In this document: in pieces, positions 6,474 through 13,007 of the stretch
Numbering within the stretch: the first letter of the stretch is position 1
How the letters are laid out: every line of letters starts with the position of its first letter
Translations under genes and position numbers: made by a program
Notes under the pieces: model-generated
Told to the model about the DNA's origin: nothing
Databases searched by the model: none
The model's input: only the letters and a program-made list of their open reading frames with translations
NCBI GenBank assembly: GCA_017632695.1
Contig: JAGBQS010000189.1
Coordinates: 1-13,007, forward strand
Length of the DNA: 13,007 nt
Origin: Bacteroidales bacterium
GTDB taxonomy: Bacteria > Bacteroidota > Bacteroidia > Bacteroidales > UBA3663
Direction of reading: 5' to 3'

Positions 6474-9400
6474 TTACAAAAGCTTATAGGTTGAAAGTGC
6501 TTTCTCGAAGTAGTTGCGGAACTGCGCATCGTACTCTTTGGCAAACTCTCCCTTGTTGTGCTGTCGGTCCACATTGAGAGCATCGCGCATGGTCAGCAAC
6601 TGCTCGCGGATCTGGTTGGCGATACGGCGCATGTGGCGCACGTCGAGGCTGAATGCCCAGTCCAGATACTCCACGTTGCTGCCGATGATAGCCCGTAGGA
6701 TACGGTTGCCTTCCTCCGGCTTGCCGCAAAGGTAATAAGCCTGAGCCAGCGTGAGCGAGGTGTATTCGTAAGGAACATTGGCGGCAGGGATGGTCTGGTC
6801 GCAGTACTCGGTAGCTTTGAGGGCACGCTCCATATCGCCTGTGCTGAGCAGCTGCTCAATCAGGGTGCAGAACATCATACGCTGGGTGCGGCACATCCGG
6901 CGGTTGTTCTCGTCCAGATAGATGGTAGTGTCCTGAATGTTGCCCCAGATGAACTTGTTCATCAGGTTGTCGTAGCTCTTGTCGATGTCGGGCGAAGAGG
7001 TGCCTCCGTTGGCCAGCGGAACAATCTGATAAGCCAGACCCACCAGACGGAAGTACTTGTCGAGACCCATGTACATATCGCGACCGACGGTGGTGGCGAA
7101 GTAGATAGGACGCTTCCAGCCTGTGCGGCTGATGCCGTCGATCATGGAAAGAACGGCAATCTCGTTCTTGGTGACATAGTTCTTACCCGACAGGTCGATG
7201 CTCATGTGGGTAATCAGTTCCGAACTGTCCTTTACGCTGATGCACGGCGAAGCCAGCACCTCTTCCGGATTCACGTCGATGCCGAATACCTTGGCAGGCA
7301 GATAGTCGAGCTTGCCGTAGTTGGGCAGATTCTTATATTTCGGATCGTCGCTGTACAGGAAGTTCATGGCAGCATGCAAAGGCTGCTCACCGTCGCGCAG
7401 CGGAACCAGATGGGCAAAGTTCAGTTTGTCGTGGGCATACTGGTCGCGGCGAAGCTCAATCGGCAGCGGATCACTGTCGTAGGCCTGACTCTTCATCTGG
7501 TTGATGTACCAGTCGGTCTGCAGATAAGAGAGGTTGCAGACGCGGACATCGGTCCGGTAGCCTTCCACTTCCTGTGCATACCAGAGCGGGAAGGTATCGT
7601 TGTCGCCGTTGGTAAAGATGATGGCGTTCGGCTCCAGTGAGGAGAGGTAGTTGCGGCCGAAGTCGCGGGCTGTATAGCGGCCCGAACGGTCGTGATCGTC
7701 CCAGGTCTGTCCGACCATCTGGACAGGAACCAGCAGGCAGAGAACCGAAGCGGCGGCTCCGGCCAGCACCGGATTCCTGAGGATCTTCTGCAAGAGGGCT
7801 GCTACGCCTACCACACCCATGCCGCACCAGATGGAGAAGGCATAGAACGAACCGGCATAGGCATAATCACGTTCGCGCGGCTGGTAAGGTGTCTGGTTCA
7901 GGTAGATCACGATAGCCAGACCCGTCATGAAGAACAGGAAGAATACCACCCAGAAGCCCTGAATGCCCTCGCGTCCGGCAAATGCCTGATAGAACAGTCC
8001 GATGAGACCCAGCAGCAAAGGCAGCATGTAGAACACGTTGTGACCCTTGTTGTTGGCGATGCTGGAAGGCAAGGTGCTCTGGTCGGGAACGTCGAACAAC
8101 AGTTCGTCGATGATAGGAATACCGGAAATGGCCCGTCCGCGGTCGATTTCACCATAGCTCTGAGCATCACTTTCGCGACCCGAGAAGTTCCACATGAAGT
8201 ATCGCCAGTACATGAAGTTCACCTGATAGTTGATGAAATAGGTCAGGTTATCGGCGAAGGTTGGAACGCCCTTGATGCTCTTGCCGTCCTTGCCGATGAC
8301 GTTATGTCCGGGATCCTTTTCGTCCCAGTTGCACCATTCCTTGTAGCCGCCCACATGGTTCGGGCTGGTCTGGTTGCTGTACATACGGGGGAAGAGCATC
8401 GTGTAGTTGTACTTGTACTTCTCGCGATAGCCCGTCAGTTCGTAGCGGTCGGGTTCGTTCGGATTCATCTTCACCTTCTTGCCGTACAGGGGAGCGCCCT
8501 GTTCGCTGATGACCTGTCCGTTCTTGTCGCGCAAAACGCTCGACGCAAATGTCTGGCCGAAGAACAGCGGCGACTCGCCGTACTGCTCGCGGTTCAGGTA
8601 TTTGGTGAACGAGAAGATTTCGTCAGGCGAGTTCTGGTCCATGGGCAGCTGGGCCGACGAGCGGATGATAATCTGCGCGAAGGTTGAGTAGCCGACCAGA
8701 ATGGTGAGGAGGCAAAGGAGGATGTTGCTTGTAAGACGTGCATTGATCCTTTCGCCGAAGTAGAAGATCAGACCTGCCAGCACAACGGTTACGATAATGC
8801 CGATGAGCCAGCCGTCGCCGGCAAACGGCACACCGCTCAGGGTAATGCCCAGGATGAGCATAATCTGCTGCGTGCGGTCGGAGGTCTCTTTCCGGTACAT
8901 CAGGAAGATGCCGACGGCAAGGAAGATCAGTACGAAGAAGAAGTAGAATCCGGTTCCGGTGTTGAAGCTGAAGCCCAGAGAGTTGACAAAGAACAGTTCG
9001 GTGGCGCTGGCCAGCTTGACCATACCCGGAATCATTCCGTACAGAATGAAGAAGATCAGCAGTACCGATATGATCAGGGCGCCCAGTGAACCCAGCAGCG
9101 TGGCATTGGGTTTCTTCTTGAAGTAATAGACCAGCACGATGGCGGGCAGTGAAAGCAGGTTCAGCAGGTGAACGCCGATGGAGAGGCCGATGATGTAGGC
9201 CAGCAGGATGATATAACGGTCACCTTCCACACCGCTTGCGTGACGTTCCCATTTCAGGATCAGCCAGAACACAAGGGCTGTCATGAAACTGGAGAAGGCA
9301 TACACTTCGGCCTCCACAGCCGAGAACCAGAACGTGTCGGACCAGGTGTAAACCAGCGATCCTACCATACCGGCACCCAGAACGGTGATGATCTGTCCCC

Positions 9401-9764
9401 AGCTCATCTCCTCGCGGTCTGTTCCGGCGTGTGCGTTGTTCCGGCAGACAAACTTCTTGGTCAGTGCGGTAATCGTCCAGAAAAGGAACAGGATGGTGGC
9501 TGCCGAGAACATGGCGCTCATGCGGTTTACCCAGATGGCAGCCTGTGTGACATCGCCTCCGGCAAAATTGACAAAGAAACGTCCGGTAAGATTAAAGAAA
9601 GTGTTTCCAGGCGGGTGTCCGACTTCGCCCTTATCGGCACAGGTGATGAACTCAGGGCAGTCCCAAAAACTGGCGGTCGGCTCTACCGTACTCAGGTACG
9701 TGTAGGCGGCAATGGCAAAGGCTACCCATCCGAAGAGGTTGTTGAGCAACTTGTATTGCTTCAT
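6474..9764 (-). CDS. DUF2723 family membrane protein, putative protein O-mannosyltransferase
   Basis: This large integral membrane protein has 1096 residues. The N-terminal half holds about 12-13 hydrophobic helices. The first (about 10-25) is followed by a loop with EPTASFWDCPEFI (28-40) and EVGHPPG (47-53), where GT-C type enzymes keep their catalytic acid. A second signature, QPRERDYAYAGSFYAF, lies near residues 625-640 before the last helices. The soluble C-terminal region begins near 690 and contains FTNGDNDTFPLWYAQEVEG (about 716-735), ending in a helical repeat-like part. The family (PF11028) is related to human TMEM260, an O-mannosyltransferase, so transfer of a sugar from a lipid carrier to exported proteins is the likely role (family inference). 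The open frame extends to 9833, but the promoter -7 element lies at 9821-9828 and the protein from ATG 9764 starts MKQYKLLNN like relatives, so 9764 is chosen. It heads an operon with the deacetylase and deoC. Confidence 0.92.
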   Translation of the reverse strand: MKQYKLLNNLFGWVAFAIAAYTYLSTVEPTASFWDCPEFITCADKGEVGHPPGNTFFNLTGRFFVNFAGGDVTQAAIWVNRMSAMFSAATILFLFWTITALTKKFVCRNNAHAGTDREEMSWGQIITVLGAGMVGSLVYTWSDTFWFSAVEAEVYAFSSFMTALVFWLILKWERHASGVEGDRYIILLAYIIGLSIGVHLLNLLSLPAIVLVYYFKKKPNATLLGSLGALIISVLLIFFILYGMIPGMVKLASATELFFVNSLGFSFNTGTGFYFFFVLIFLAVGIFLMYRKETSDRTQQIMLILGITLSGVPFAGDGWLIGIIVTVVLAGLIFYFGERINARLTSNILLCLLTILVGYSTFAQIIIRSSAQLPMDQNSPDEIFSFTKYLNREQYGESPLFFGQTFASSVLRDKNGQVISEQGAPLYGKKVKMNPNEPDRYELTGYREKYKYNYTMLFPRMYSNQTSPNHVGGYKEWCNWDEKDPGHNVIGKDGKSIKGVPTFADNLTYFINYQVNFMYWRYFMWNFSGRESDAQSYGEIDRGRAISGIPIIDELLFDVPDQSTLPSSIANNKGHNVFYMLPLLLGLIGLFYQAFAGREGIQGFWVVFFLFFMTGLAIVIYLNQTPYQPRERDYAYAGSFYAFSIWCGMGVVGVAALLQKILRNPVLAGAAASVLCLLVPVQMVGQTWDDHDRSGRYTARDFGRNYLSSLEPNAIIFTNGDNDTFPLWYAQEVEGYRTDVRVCNLSYLQTDWYINQMKSQAYDSDPLPIELRRDQYAHDKLNFAHLVPLRDGEQPLHAAMNFLYSDDPKYKNLPNYGKLDYLPAKVFGIDVNPEEVLASPCISVKDSSELITHMSIDLSGKNYVTKNEIAVLSMIDGISRTGWKRPIYFATTVGRDMYMGLDKYFRLVGLAYQIVPLANGGTSSPDIDKSYDNLMNKFIWGNIQDTTIYLDENNRRMCRTQRMMFCTLIEQLLSTGDMERALKATEYCDQTIPAANVPYEYTSLTLAQAYYLCGKPEEGNRILRAIIGSNVEYLDWAFSLDVRHMRRIANQIREQLLTMRDALNVDRQHNKGEFAKEYDAQFRNYFEKALSTYKLL

Positions 9765-9820
9765 GACTGTTTGTGAATTGAAATATGGATTGATTGAATT
9801 ATTGCGTATAAACACGGGTG

Positions 9821-9828
9821 CAAATATA
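9821..9828 (-). promoter_or_regulatory. -7 promoter element for the DUF2723 operon
   Basis: The minus strand reads TATATTTG, an exact match to the Bacteroidota -7 consensus TAnnTTTG. Transcription would start near 9814, giving a leader of about 50 bases before ATG 9764. A clear -33 TTTG at the usual distance is not seen. The element lies within the upstream part of the longest open frame, which argues against a start at 9833. Confidence 0.65.
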
Positions 9829-9944
9829 ATCAAAAATCGGATAGGTTGGCTTCGGAAACCCTCTTTTTAGTCCTTTTTGGGTGTTTTTTGCACATTTTAA
9901 ATAAATAATTCAAGGTTTCGGTGTCAACTTTGCCGATTTATCGT

Positions 9945-9952
9945 TACCTTTG
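9945..9952 (+). promoter_or_regulatory. -7 promoter element for murI
   Basis: TACCTTTG followed by C exactly matches TAnnTTTG. It lies 37 bases before the murI ATG, so the leader would be about 30 bases. A TTTG at 9929-9932 is too close (12-base spacer) to be a standard -33 element. The rest of the 225-bp divergent region (9765-9989) is AT-rich and holds no open frame of note. Confidence 0.65.
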
Positions 9953-9989
9953 CCGCAGTCAAATACCAGTTTTTTGAAAATATTATCGG

Positions 9990-10835
9990 ATGGGACCTAT
10001 CGGCATTTTTGATTCCGGTTTCGGCGGATTGAGCATTTTCCGTGAGATTCATCACCTGTTGCCCCAATATGATTATGTCTTTTTGGGCGATAACGGGCGG
10101 GCACCTTACGGCGACCGTTCCTTTCAGGAGGTTTTTGATTTTACCAATCAGGCTGTGCGGCGTCTGTTCGATATGGGTTGCCCGTTAGTGATTCTGGCGT
10201 GCAACACGGCTTCGGCCAAAGCACTCCGTAATATCCAGCAGAACGAACTGCCGCACATGGACGATCCGACCAGACGTGTGCTGGGCGTAATCCGTCCGAC
10301 CGTCGAGCGTGTGTCGAACCTGACTTATTCCGGTCATATCGGACTGGTTGCTACGCGGGCTACGGTTTCGTCGCAGTCCTACGATATGGAACTGGCCAAG
10401 CAGCAGGCCGGTCAGTTCCCCATTATCCTGACCTCCCGCGCTTGTCCGAAGTGGGTGCCGCTGATTGAGTCGGGACAACTGAACTCGCCTGAACTGTATC
10501 GGGAAGTGAAGGCCGACCTTTCCGTACTTTTGGAGGCCGATCCGGAAATCGATACCATCATCCTGGGTTGTACGCACTATCCGCTTATCACCTCGCTGAT
10601 ACAGCAGGTTCTGCAGGAACTCGACCATCCGGAAATCATCCTGATGCCGCAAGGGACACCGGTCAGCTACAGTCTGAAGGATTATCTGTTACGTCATCCG
10701 GAAATGGAGTGCCGTCTCACGAAAAATGCACAGACCCGCTATTATACTACGGGCGATGTGGAGCAGTTTGAACAGCTGGCAACCCTGTTTCTGGGTCATA
10801 CTGAACACATTCGGGCCGAAGCTGTAACATGGTAG
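9990..10835 (+). CDS. murI: glutamate racemase
   Basis: This cofactor-independent enzyme interconverts L- and D-glutamate, supplying D-glutamate for peptidoglycan stem peptides in the cytoplasm. It has 281 residues, full length for the family. It shows FDSGFGGLS at 7-15 (D8 assists catalysis), GDNGRAPYG (33-41), ACNTAS with catalytic C71, and ILGCTHYPLI with the second catalytic pair C194/H196. Start ATG 9990 gives the expected N-terminus MGPIGIFDSG. It has its own promoter element, is divergent from the DUF2723 operon, and appears to be transcribed alone. The stop codon lies within an inverted repeat at 10823-10860. I see nothing unusual in the protein. Confidence 0.97.
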   Translation: MGPIGIFDSGFGGLSIFREIHHLLPQYDYVFLGDNGRAPYGDRSFQEVFDFTNQAVRRLFDMGCPLVILACNTASAKALRNIQQNELPHMDDPTRRVLGVIRPTVERVSNLTYSGHIGLVATRATVSSQSYDMELAKQQAGQFPIILTSRACPKWVPLIESGQLNSPELYREVKADLSVLLEADPEIDTIILGCTHYPLITSLIQQVLQELDHPEIILMPQGTPVSYSLKDYLLRHPEMECRLTKNAQTRYYTTGDVEQFEQLATLFLGHTEHIRAEAVTW

Positions 10836-10860
10836 CAGGATATGCACACATGATGTTACA
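10823..10860 (+). repeat. inverted repeat spanning the murI stop
   Basis: TGTAACAT (10823-10830) and ATGTTACA (10853-10860) are perfect reverse complements with a 22-base loop that contains the murI stop codon. Only TTT follows, so it is at best a poor terminator. It may be chance or a 3' end stabilising hairpin. Confidence 0.4.
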
Positions 10861-10879
10861 TTTGGCGTGAAATGTTCCC

Positions 10880-10903
10880 AAATTGATAGAATGTATCAAA
10901 TTT
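10880..10903. repeat. imperfect AT-rich inverted repeat
   Basis: AAATTGATA and TATCAAATTT face each other across GAATG, complementary except for one extra base. It lies in the 370-bp murI-prsW intergenic region, about 80 bases upstream of the orphan promoter. It could be an operator or chance in AT-rich DNA. Confidence 0.3.
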
Positions 10904-10981
10904 AGCATATCAGTTTTGGATGTATAAACGATTTTATCTTTTTTTTCCTTGATTTTGTCATCAGGTCTCCGAAAAAAGCCG

Positions 10982-10989
10982 TAACTTTG
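10982..10989 (+). promoter_or_regulatory. -7 promoter element of an orphan transcript
   Basis: TAACTTTG followed by C exactly matches the Bacteroidota -7 consensus. A TTTG at 10954-10957 lies 24 bases upstream, slightly farther than usual for a -33 element. Transcription would start near 10996, about 210 bases before the next gene, with a terminator in between. Confidence 0.6.
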
Positions 10990-10995
10990 CACCCG

Positions 10996-11127
10996 CAAAC
11001 CGAAAGGAACCTTTCCGGAGTCTTCCCGATCGGTTTGAATGCTGAAATGCAAACAACAAAAATACCTATAAAGCTTTCTCTTTACCTTAAATTTAGCCTG
11101 CATGGTTTTACTGTGCAGGCTTTTTTT
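10996..11127 (+). ncRNA. candidate small RNA of about 130 nt (or long attenuated leader)
   Basis: A consensus promoter element (10982-10989) and a strong terminator (11095-11127) bracket about 130 bases with no convincing gene. The predicted 5' end folds at once: AAACCGA (10997-11003) pairs with TCGGTTT (11030-11036), enclosing a GGAA/TTCC-rich segment. An unpaired A-rich stretch follows, then the terminator hairpin. That layout (5' stem-loop, single-stranded middle, intrinsic terminator) is typical of bacterial small RNAs. Only tiny frames exist, such as a 10-codon one at 11038 and a 38-codon one at 11047-11163 that runs through the terminator. I do not recognise it as tmRNA, 6S, SRP RNA or RNase P. 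The alternative is an attenuated leader for the prsW-type gene downstream. Confidence 0.45.
11095..11127 (+). terminator. intrinsic terminator of the orphan transcript
   Basis: AGCCTGCA (11095-11102) pairs with TGCAGGCT (11114-11121) around an 11-base apical region, followed by TTTTTT. It lies about 80 bases upstream of the PrsW family gene and about 260 bases after murI. It is thus an unlikely murI terminator, since an independent promoter lies between. Confidence 0.85.
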
Positions 11128-11181
11128 ACCCCAAATATGCATTTTTTTAACCATAAAGGTTAATAATTCGGAAAATATGTT

Positions 11182-11189
11182 TATCTTTG
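11182..11189 (+). promoter_or_regulatory. -7 promoter element for the PrsW family gene
   Basis: TATCTTTG followed by C matches TAnnTTTG exactly. Transcription would start near 11196, only about 10 bases before the ATG at 11206, so the message would be nearly leaderless. No clear -33 TTTG is seen. Confidence 0.6.
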
Positions 11190-11205
11190 CGGCAAACTTG
11201 AGTCT

Positions 11206-11970
11206 ATGATACAATTCTTGGTAGCCCTATTGCCGGCATTGTTACTGGTCTTCCATATCTACAAGGCCGACCGGCTGCAGCCAGAACCCTGGTCGCAGCT
11301 GAAACGTGCGTTCGGCTTCGGTATACTTTCCATTGTGGTATCGTTCTGTTTCAGCATTCCGCTCAGCAATCTGGGCTTCTTTTCCGACGACTATACCGAT
11401 TGGACGGGAGCCTTGCGGCTGGCTTTCTTCGGAGCAGCCGTTCCCGAGGAACTCGCCAAGTTCCTGATGCTTTGGCTGGTGGTTCGCCGCAATAAGTATT
11501 TCGACGAGAAGATGGACGGAATTGTCTATGCCGTCTGTGTCGGTATGGGCTTTGCCGCCTTCGAGAATGTAACCTATCTGTTCGGAGCCGGCGACGAGTG
11601 GCTCTCAATGGGTATGGCAAGAGCATTTATGGCGGTTCCCTGCCATTACTATCTGGCCGTATTTATGGGCTACTTCTTTTCGCTCTACTGGTTTGAGCGA
11701 GATAATAAGATGTGGAATCTTTTCTGGACGCTGGCGGCTCCCATTCTGGCACACACATTGTACGACTTCCTGCTGATGTATATAGCCGTAACCGATTCGG
11801 AAGTGGTAATATCAGTGCTGAGTATCATCCTGTTTGTCTCCTGCTTCCAGTTCCTGAAGTGGTCCCGTCTCAGGATCAGCCAGCATCTGATGGCCGACGA
11901 AGTGAACGGTTACCTGAAACGCGAACAGTCGGCAACAGACGATTACGACCGCAGCGACCGGGCCTATTAA
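11206..11970 (+). CDS. PrsW family intramembrane metalloprotease
   Basis: This polytopic membrane protein of 254 residues has about seven or eight hydrophobic segments. It belongs to the PrsW family, whose Bacillus subtilis member cuts an anti-sigma factor within the membrane. Family motifs are present in order: PEELAKF (80-86, the EExxK motif with E81/E82), GFAAFENVTYL (115-125, with E120/N121), VPCHYYLAVFMGYF (144-157, with H147) and ILAHTLYDF (180-188, with H183 and D187). These residues make the active site, so it is probably an active protease. The short N-terminal helix (3-17) has no cleavage signal. The last 40 or so residues are charged and cytoplasmic. Its substrate is unknown: no sigma or anti-sigma gene lies nearby in the window. 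It has its own promoter element and follows the orphan transcript. I leave the symbol empty because the B. subtilis function need not carry over. Confidence 0.93.
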   Translation: MIQFLVALLPALLLVFHIYKADRLQPEPWSQLKRAFGFGILSIVVSFCFSIPLSNLGFFSDDYTDWTGALRLAFFGAAVPEELAKFLMLWLVVRRNKYFDEKMDGIVYAVCVGMGFAAFENVTYLFGAGDEWLSMGMARAFMAVPCHYYLAVFMGYFFSLYWFERDNKMWNLFWTLAAPILAHTLYDFLLMYIAVTDSEVVISVLSIILFVSCFQFLKWSRLRISQHLMADEVNGYLKREQSATDDYDRSDRAY

Positions 11971-12033
11971 GGCATAGCAGAAAGCGACCGGATCTTTTTA
12001 TTACGAATATTTACGAATCAATCCTTTTCAGAT

Positions 12034-12309
12034 ATGGACGAAACCCTGAACGAAAAAGTGCTGAACAACGCGTTTTACAGCACACCCGTCAAGAATGCGA
12101 AGGACATCAAGGCGTTCTTCCGTTTCATCTGGTACGATTTGAATCTCGACTTTACGCCCGATGACGACTTCTCGGCCTTCGGATTGTTTTCCGACGAGGT
12201 GGCATCGGCGCTGAATGCCCGCCTGGACGAAGCCTTCGAGGCTCAGCATGACAAGGTTTATGATCTGGCCATACAGGTGATGCAGGAGAAAGGGTCGGGA
12301 ACCCATTGA
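12034..12309 (+). CDS. small hypothetical protein, 91 residues
   Basis: I do not recognise this family. The protein is acidic, soluble and predicted mostly helical, with no signal peptide and no cysteine. It has an aromatic patch (FFRFIWYDLNLDF, about 28-40), an acidic turn (PDDDF) and a C-terminal helix (about 50-85). Codon use resembles its neighbours (GCC, CTG, GAC-rich), which supports a real gene. It starts 63 bases after the PrsW family gene with no terminator between, so co-transcription with it is possible. Two copies of TTACGAAT ten bases apart (12001-12018) lie in its leader. It could be an accessory or regulator of the protease, but nothing in the sequence shows this. Confidence 0.7.
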   Translation: MDETLNEKVLNNAFYSTPVKNAKDIKAFFRFIWYDLNLDFTPDDDFSAFGLFSDEVASALNARLDEAFEAQHDKVYDLAIQVMQEKGSGTH

Positions 12310-12310
12310 G

Positions 12311-12388
12311 AACGGAATTTCCATCAATATAAACAGAATTCCCGACATAAAAACGGAATCCCCGACATAATATTACGGAATTCTCAGG
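12311..12388. repeat. degenerate direct repeats with a period of about 21 bp
   Basis: Three to four copies of a unit near AACGGAATTCCCGACATAAA begin at about 12311, 12332, 12352 and 12374 (last copy partial, ACGGAATTCTC). The two middle copies share CCCGACATAA exactly. The spacing of 20-23 bp is close to two helical turns. The array fills the gap between the 91-residue gene and the yccF gene, where an operator would lie. Confidence 0.6.
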
Positions 12389-12415
12389 TTTAGTTTTTAT
12401 CCCTTAATTTCGGTT

Positions 12416-12787
12416 ATGAAGATTATTGGAAACTTGATTTGGCTGCTTCTGGGAGGCTTTGCTTCGGCTGTAGGATATTTTACGGCCAGTTTGTCGCTGT
12501 TTGTAACAATCATCGGCATACCTGTAGCTTTGCAGACTTTCAAGATCGGTCTGCTTTGTCTGTGGCCTTTCGGAACGGAGGTGGTCGATACGGACTGTCC
12601 GCCTTTCTGTCTCCGGGTTCCGCTTAATATCCTTTGGATAATTTTCGGAGGATTATATGCGTGGCTGGTGCACGTAGTTTTCGGTTTGCTGCTGTTCATT
12701 ACCATTATCGGCATTCCGTTCGGAAAGCAGCATTTCAAGATGGCGCGCCTGTCGCTGGCACCCTTCGGCAAAGATGTCCGACTGTGA
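12416..12787 (+). CDS. yccF: YccF family inner membrane protein
   Basis: This is a small membrane protein of 123 residues with two YccF domains, an internal duplication. The first half has GNLIWLLLGG (5-14), then TIIGIPVALQTFKIG and LWPFG. The second half repeats it as LNILWIIFGG (70-79), TIIGIPFGKQHFKMA and LAPFG. Each half has a re-entrant or paired hydrophobic hairpin, suggesting about four membrane segments. The role of YccF is not known; in E. coli it is an uncharacterised inner-membrane protein. Start ATG 12416 gives MKIIGNLIW, the expected N-terminus. It follows the repeat cluster and probably has its own promoter there, although no consensus -7 element is seen (TAATTTCG at about 12405 is a one-mismatch candidate but very close to the ATG). 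Confidence 0.9.
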   Translation: MKIIGNLIWLLLGGFASAVGYFTASLSLFVTIIGIPVALQTFKIGLLCLWPFGTEVVDTDCPPFCLRVPLNILWIIFGGLYAWLVHVVFGLLLFITIIGIPFGKQHFKMARLSLAPFGKDVRL

Positions 12788-12859
12788 CCGACGACGGATT
12801 TGCCGGGTCAGGTTCGGCATTTGTCTACAACTTTGAAATATTATTCACATAAATCCCAA

Positions 12860-13007
12860 ATGAATATGAAAATCAAGAAACTTTTTGCGGTTGCCCTCCT
12901 GATGATGGGTGCCGGTAGTGCGATGGCACAGTTTTACATGGATCCGGATGATTATTTCCGCCTGCAGGCCAGCTTTGTAGCTAACCAGCTTACCAACGCG
13001 GATCACG
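12860..13007 (+). CDS. secreted protein, N-terminal part (partial)
   Basis: An open frame starts at ATG 12860 (an alternative ATG lies at 12866) and runs off the window after 49 codons. It begins with a clear Sec signal peptide: basic MKIKK, a hydrophobic core LFAVALLMMGAG, and a probable signal peptidase I site after AMA, leaving mature Gln as usual in Bacteroidota. No lipobox cysteine is present, so it is periplasmic or outer-membrane associated and not a lipoprotein. The visible mature part (FYMDPDDYFRLQASFVANQL) does not identify a family. The upstream sequence 12788-12859 has no further gene and a possible TTTG-containing promoter region near 12819-12834. Confidence 0.8.
   Translation, partial: MNMKIKKLFAVALLMMGAGSAMAQFYMDPDDYFRLQASFVANQLTNADH

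Noticed and set aside
11047..11163. 38-codon plus-strand frame in the murI-prsW intergenic region
   Set aside because: It reads through the terminator hairpin and its T run, which gives Phe-rich low-complexity residues. Probably chance.
10747..11214. 155-codon minus-strand frame across the 3' end of murI and the intergenic region
   Set aside because: It crosses two plus-strand promoter elements, a terminator and the murI coding end. No family features and no upstream promoter were seen.
11935..12000. Possible terminator after the PrsW family gene (two AGCGACCGG copies and a T run near 11996)
   Set aside because: The copies are direct, not inverted. The only hairpin (GCCT/AGGC) has four base pairs and is not followed by the T run.
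12311..12388. CRISPR array reading of the repeat cluster
   Set aside because: The units are about 21 bp, degenerate and without spacers, and no cas gene is present.
1..13007. Mobile element, phage or defence island
   Set aside because: All recognisable genes are housekeeping or conserved membrane families. No transposase, integrase, toxin-antitoxin pair or clear composition break was seen.

Overview
The window reads as chromosomal DNA from a member of the Bacteroidota, most likely order Bacteroidales (Prevotella/Bacteroides-like). The grounds are: no Shine-Dalgarno sequences before the genes; several -7 promoter elements of the Bacteroidota type (TAnnTTTG) just upstream of genes; and protein families typical of that group (long DUF2723 membrane glycosyltransferase, a Smr-domain protein with a small N-terminal barrel, 347-residue IlvC). 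Base composition and coding density look even throughout. I see no insertion sequence, phage gene, tRNA, rRNA or CRISPR array.

Region 1 (1-4100, + strand) is a branched-chain amino acid operon: the 3' end of ilvD, then ilvB, ilvN and ilvC, closed by a strong intrinsic terminator. IlvB/IlvN make acetolactate or acetohydroxybutyrate, IlvC reduces and isomerises it, and IlvD dehydrates the diol. IlvN is the odd member. It carries a roughly 70-residue N-terminal extension with a CX2CX2CX3C cysteine cluster that cannot be removed by choosing another start codon.

Region 2 (4101-4911, + strand) is a single gene encoding a Smr-domain protein with a coiled-coil middle, followed by a terminator. Region 3 (4949-9764, - strand) is a three-gene operon transcribed right to left: a 12-13-helix DUF2723 protein (putative GT-C protein O-mannosyltransferase), a NodB-type deacetylase starting at a TTG three bases after the previous stop and in the same frame, and deoC. 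Its promoter lies in a 225-bp divergent region shared with murI.

Region 4 (9990-13007, + strand) holds murI, a 370-bp intergenic region containing a promoter and terminator pair with no convincing gene between them (candidate small RNA of about 130 nt), a PrsW-family intramembrane protease, a 91-residue unrecognised protein, a short helically spaced repeat cluster, a YccF family membrane protein, and the start of a secreted protein that runs off the window.

Most of the window is ordinary housekeeping DNA. The best leads are the IlvN cysteine motif and the orphan transcript at about 10996-11127.
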